Below, in pieces: positions 62,574 through 64,000 of a DNA stretch of 64,000 bases. Origin of the DNA: Pseudomonadota bacterium (GTDB lineage Bacteria > Desulfobacterota > Desulfobulbia > Desulfobulbales > Desulfocapsaceae). The stretch is taken from contig JAHIUA010000001.1 of NCBI GenBank assembly GCA_018817385.1, forward strand, positions 22,227 through 86,226, in the 5' to 3' direction. How positions within the stretch are numbered: the stretch's first letter is position 1; each line of letters begins with the position of its first letter. The notes beneath the pieces are model-generated. The model was not told where the DNA came from and ran no database searches. It worked only from the letters and a program-made list of their open reading frames with translations. The position numbers were made by a program, and so were the translations under genes.

Positions 62574-63890
62574 ATGATAAAAACACACAAAATTTGTTGG
62601 TTCAGGGGAAATGTATTTTCCACTCTGATATGGACAGCTCTTCTTGTACTCTCTACCAGTTGCAATCAGAGTATGGCCAGTACGCTTCGCATAGATACTG
62701 GTTTTACTCCTACTTTTACTGATAATTTCCAAGGAGATTTTGTTTATATCAATGGCATCCGGGAACAAAAAGATGGGAAAGTCCTGGTCGCCGGCTGGTT
62801 TGACAATGTTAATGGCACCAGTCGCCGCAGCATTGCCCGACTCAACGGCAATGGTTCCTTGGATTTAAGCTACAACCCAGGAAGCGGTGTCGACAATGAG
62901 ATCAAAACTATCGGCCTGCAGGCAGATGATCGGGCAATCCTGGCCGGTTATTTTGATAGCGTAAACAGTGTCAGCAAAAAAAATCTGGCCAGACTCAATC
63001 TTGACGGTTCCCTTGACACCTCTTTCACTGCCCGGGCCGACTCACCGATCTGGGCCATGGATATTTCCGACGACATCATTATCATTGGCGGCCAGTTTTC
63101 GGAAGTTAATGCTTTCGGACGGGAAAATGTAGCTCGCTTAAATGCTAATGGCAGTCTTGACAGCACCTTTAATCCTTACGCGGGTGTAACCTCTGGAGGC
63201 GGCACTCATTGGGTCCGCGCCGTGGCCACCATCCCCACCATTATCGATATCGTTGGCACGCGAGCCGACAAGGTCCTGGTGGGAGGCGATTTCACCGCAT
63301 TTAATTACGCTCCCTACAACAGACTGGTCCGCCTGACCAACACCGGTGCCGTGGACACCTCCTTTAACATAGGTTCCGGCTTTAACGATTACAGCGTGGT
63401 AACCTCCCTGGCCGTGCAGCCCGATGGCAACTATCTGGTGGGCGGAACCTTTACCAGTTTTAACGGAACGCCCCGTTATAGAATTGCCCGCCTCCTCAGC
63501 ACAGGCGCCTTAGATACCTCCTTTAACTGCGTGGTCAACGGTGGCTATGGAGAGGTTGACTCCATAGCCCTGCAGGAGGACGGCAGGATTGTTATCGGCG
63601 GCAATTTTACCACGGTAAACGGGATGGCCAGAATGAATGTGGCCCGCCTGAACCCTGACGGCAGCCTCGACATGGAGTTCAATCCCGGTGCCGGTACTGA
63701 CGCCACCGTGAAAACAGCTATCTCCACAGGCCAGGGTCAGATTCTCCTTGGCGGCTTTTTCACTTTGGTAAACGGTGAAAGTCGTGCCCATGTGGCCCGC
63801 TTCAACGGCGATCCATCCATGGCCGGCGGAGCTGCCAATCCTTACACCGTCTTTGCAGGGGGTAAGGATGACTGGAACCTGAATCCGTGA
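62574..63890 (+). CDS. secreted delta-60 repeat protein (propeller-like)
   Basis: 438 residues. A signal peptide or lipoprotein-like N-terminus (about 15-36, with the STSCNQS cysteine) precedes about seven delta-60 repeats of the form ...QKDGKVLVAGWFDNVNGTSRR, IARLNGNGSLDLSYNPGSG, VARLNPDGSLDMEFNPGAG. These build a beta-propeller. The end (VFAGGKDDWNLNP) lacks an anchor. It is the second secreted propeller-type protein in the window (compare 15128-18409). Function unknown; surface display is inferred. It starts far from fumarase (175 bp) and likely has its own promoter, perhaps TTGACA near 62426. Confidence 0.8.
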   Translation: MIKTHKICWFRGNVFSTLIWTALLVLSTSCNQSMASTLRIDTGFTPTFTDNFQGDFVYINGIREQKDGKVLVAGWFDNVNGTSRRSIARLNGNGSLDLSYNPGSGVDNEIKTIGLQADDRAILAGYFDSVNSVSKKNLARLNLDGSLDTSFTARADSPIWAMDISDDIIIIGGQFSEVNAFGRENVARLNANGSLDSTFNPYAGVTSGGGTHWVRAVATIPTIIDIVGTRADKVLVGGDFTAFNYAPYNRLVRLTNTGAVDTSFNIGSGFNDYSVVTSLAVQPDGNYLVGGTFTSFNGTPRYRIARLLSTGALDTSFNCVVNGGYGEVDSIALQEDGRIVIGGNFTTVNGMARMNVARLNPDGSLDMEFNPGAGTDATVKTAISTGQGQILLGGFFTLVNGESRAHVARFNGDPSMAGGAANPYTVFAGGKDDWNLNP

Positions 63891-64000
63891 GGCATCCCGG
63901 ATTCCCCCTTAAAAATTCGAAACCGCGAAAAATTTACAGTACCGAACCTGCCAGAATTTATTCATTGCTGACGTATTGTTGACGAATTGGGACATCGTTC
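63891..64000. other. window end, no feature seen
   Basis: The last 110 bp hold no supported feature. Confidence 0.4.

Overview
This 64 kb window looks like chromosomal DNA of a Gram-negative anaerobe of the Desulfobacterota, probably a sulfate-reducing or sulfur-disproportionating member near the Desulfobulbales. That placement is inferred from gene content. The relevant genes are a 12-haem membrane-anchored cytochrome c, a TauE/SafE-type anion exporter with a large exported domain, a molybdopterin oxidoreductase with its four-cluster ferredoxin, a SulP sulfate permease, an ADP-forming acyl-CoA synthetase pair, many GAF/PAS kinases and NtrC-type regulators, and sigma-54-like promoters. No phage, CRISPR array, rRNA or tRNA was recognised.

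Layout. 54-5333 (minus strand): multihaem cytochrome, NAD synthetase and a GAF-GAF-PAS-HisKA protein that lacks an ATPase domain. 5334-6797: a gene-free stretch with a 22-bp tandem repeat and a sigma-54-type promoter. 6798-9231: membrane protein, PAS histidine kinase and response regulator. 9389-14516: exporter, small membrane protein, molybdoenzyme and ferredoxin. 15128-18409: secreted seven-bladed propeller with six InlB-like B-repeats. 19077-21539: a PEP-synthase-like protein with an unusual C-terminus. 21774-28226: a tight five-gene operon (sensor kinase, sigma-54 activator, outer-membrane barrel, small periplasmic binding protein, diguanylate cyclase). 28578-30461: two secreted proteins behind a second sigma-54-type promoter. 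30595-38779: TPR membrane protein, sulfate permease, acyl-CoA synthetase subunits, cation/proton antiporter with RCK domain, and YajD-like nuclease. 38842-41237 (minus): NtrC-type regulator and a dual-specificity phosphatase fused to a YkgJ-like cysteine region. 41892-46830: a cyclic-di-GMP cluster (GGDEF-PilZ, HEAT-repeat protein, HD-GYP). 46850-50430 (minus): ThiD and a thiamine-precursor ABC transporter behind a TPP riboswitch. 50603-54135 (minus): glycosyltransferase and two paralogous beta-helix proteins, one of them broken by a 160-bp MITE. 54160-54292: a c-di-GMP-I (GEMM) riboswitch with its promoter. 54398-57930: mltG and lon. 58204-63890: hexapeptide-repeat protein, NifX/NafY-like protein, a deleted MinD-like ATPase pseudogene, fumarase, and a delta-60-repeat secreted protein.

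How the parts fit. Two themes recur. The first is c-di-GMP: two GGDEF proteins, a PilZ domain, an HD-GYP protein and a GEMM riboswitch whose terminator shares sequence with the aptamer, controlling a secreted beta-helix protein. The second is sigma-54 control: two NtrC-family activators and two well-formed -24/-12 promoters lie in the window, one immediately downstream of the kinase-activator-porin-GGDEF operon. The most unusual observations are the riboswitch-controlled beta-helix gene next to its MITE-inactivated paralogue (removing the element and one 4-bp target copy restores the frame exactly), the shared N-terminal domain of the HEAT and HD-GYP neighbours, the ATPase pseudogene that has lost its ferredoxin part and sits behind a structured leader, and the PEP-synthase-like and phosphatase-YkgJ architectures.
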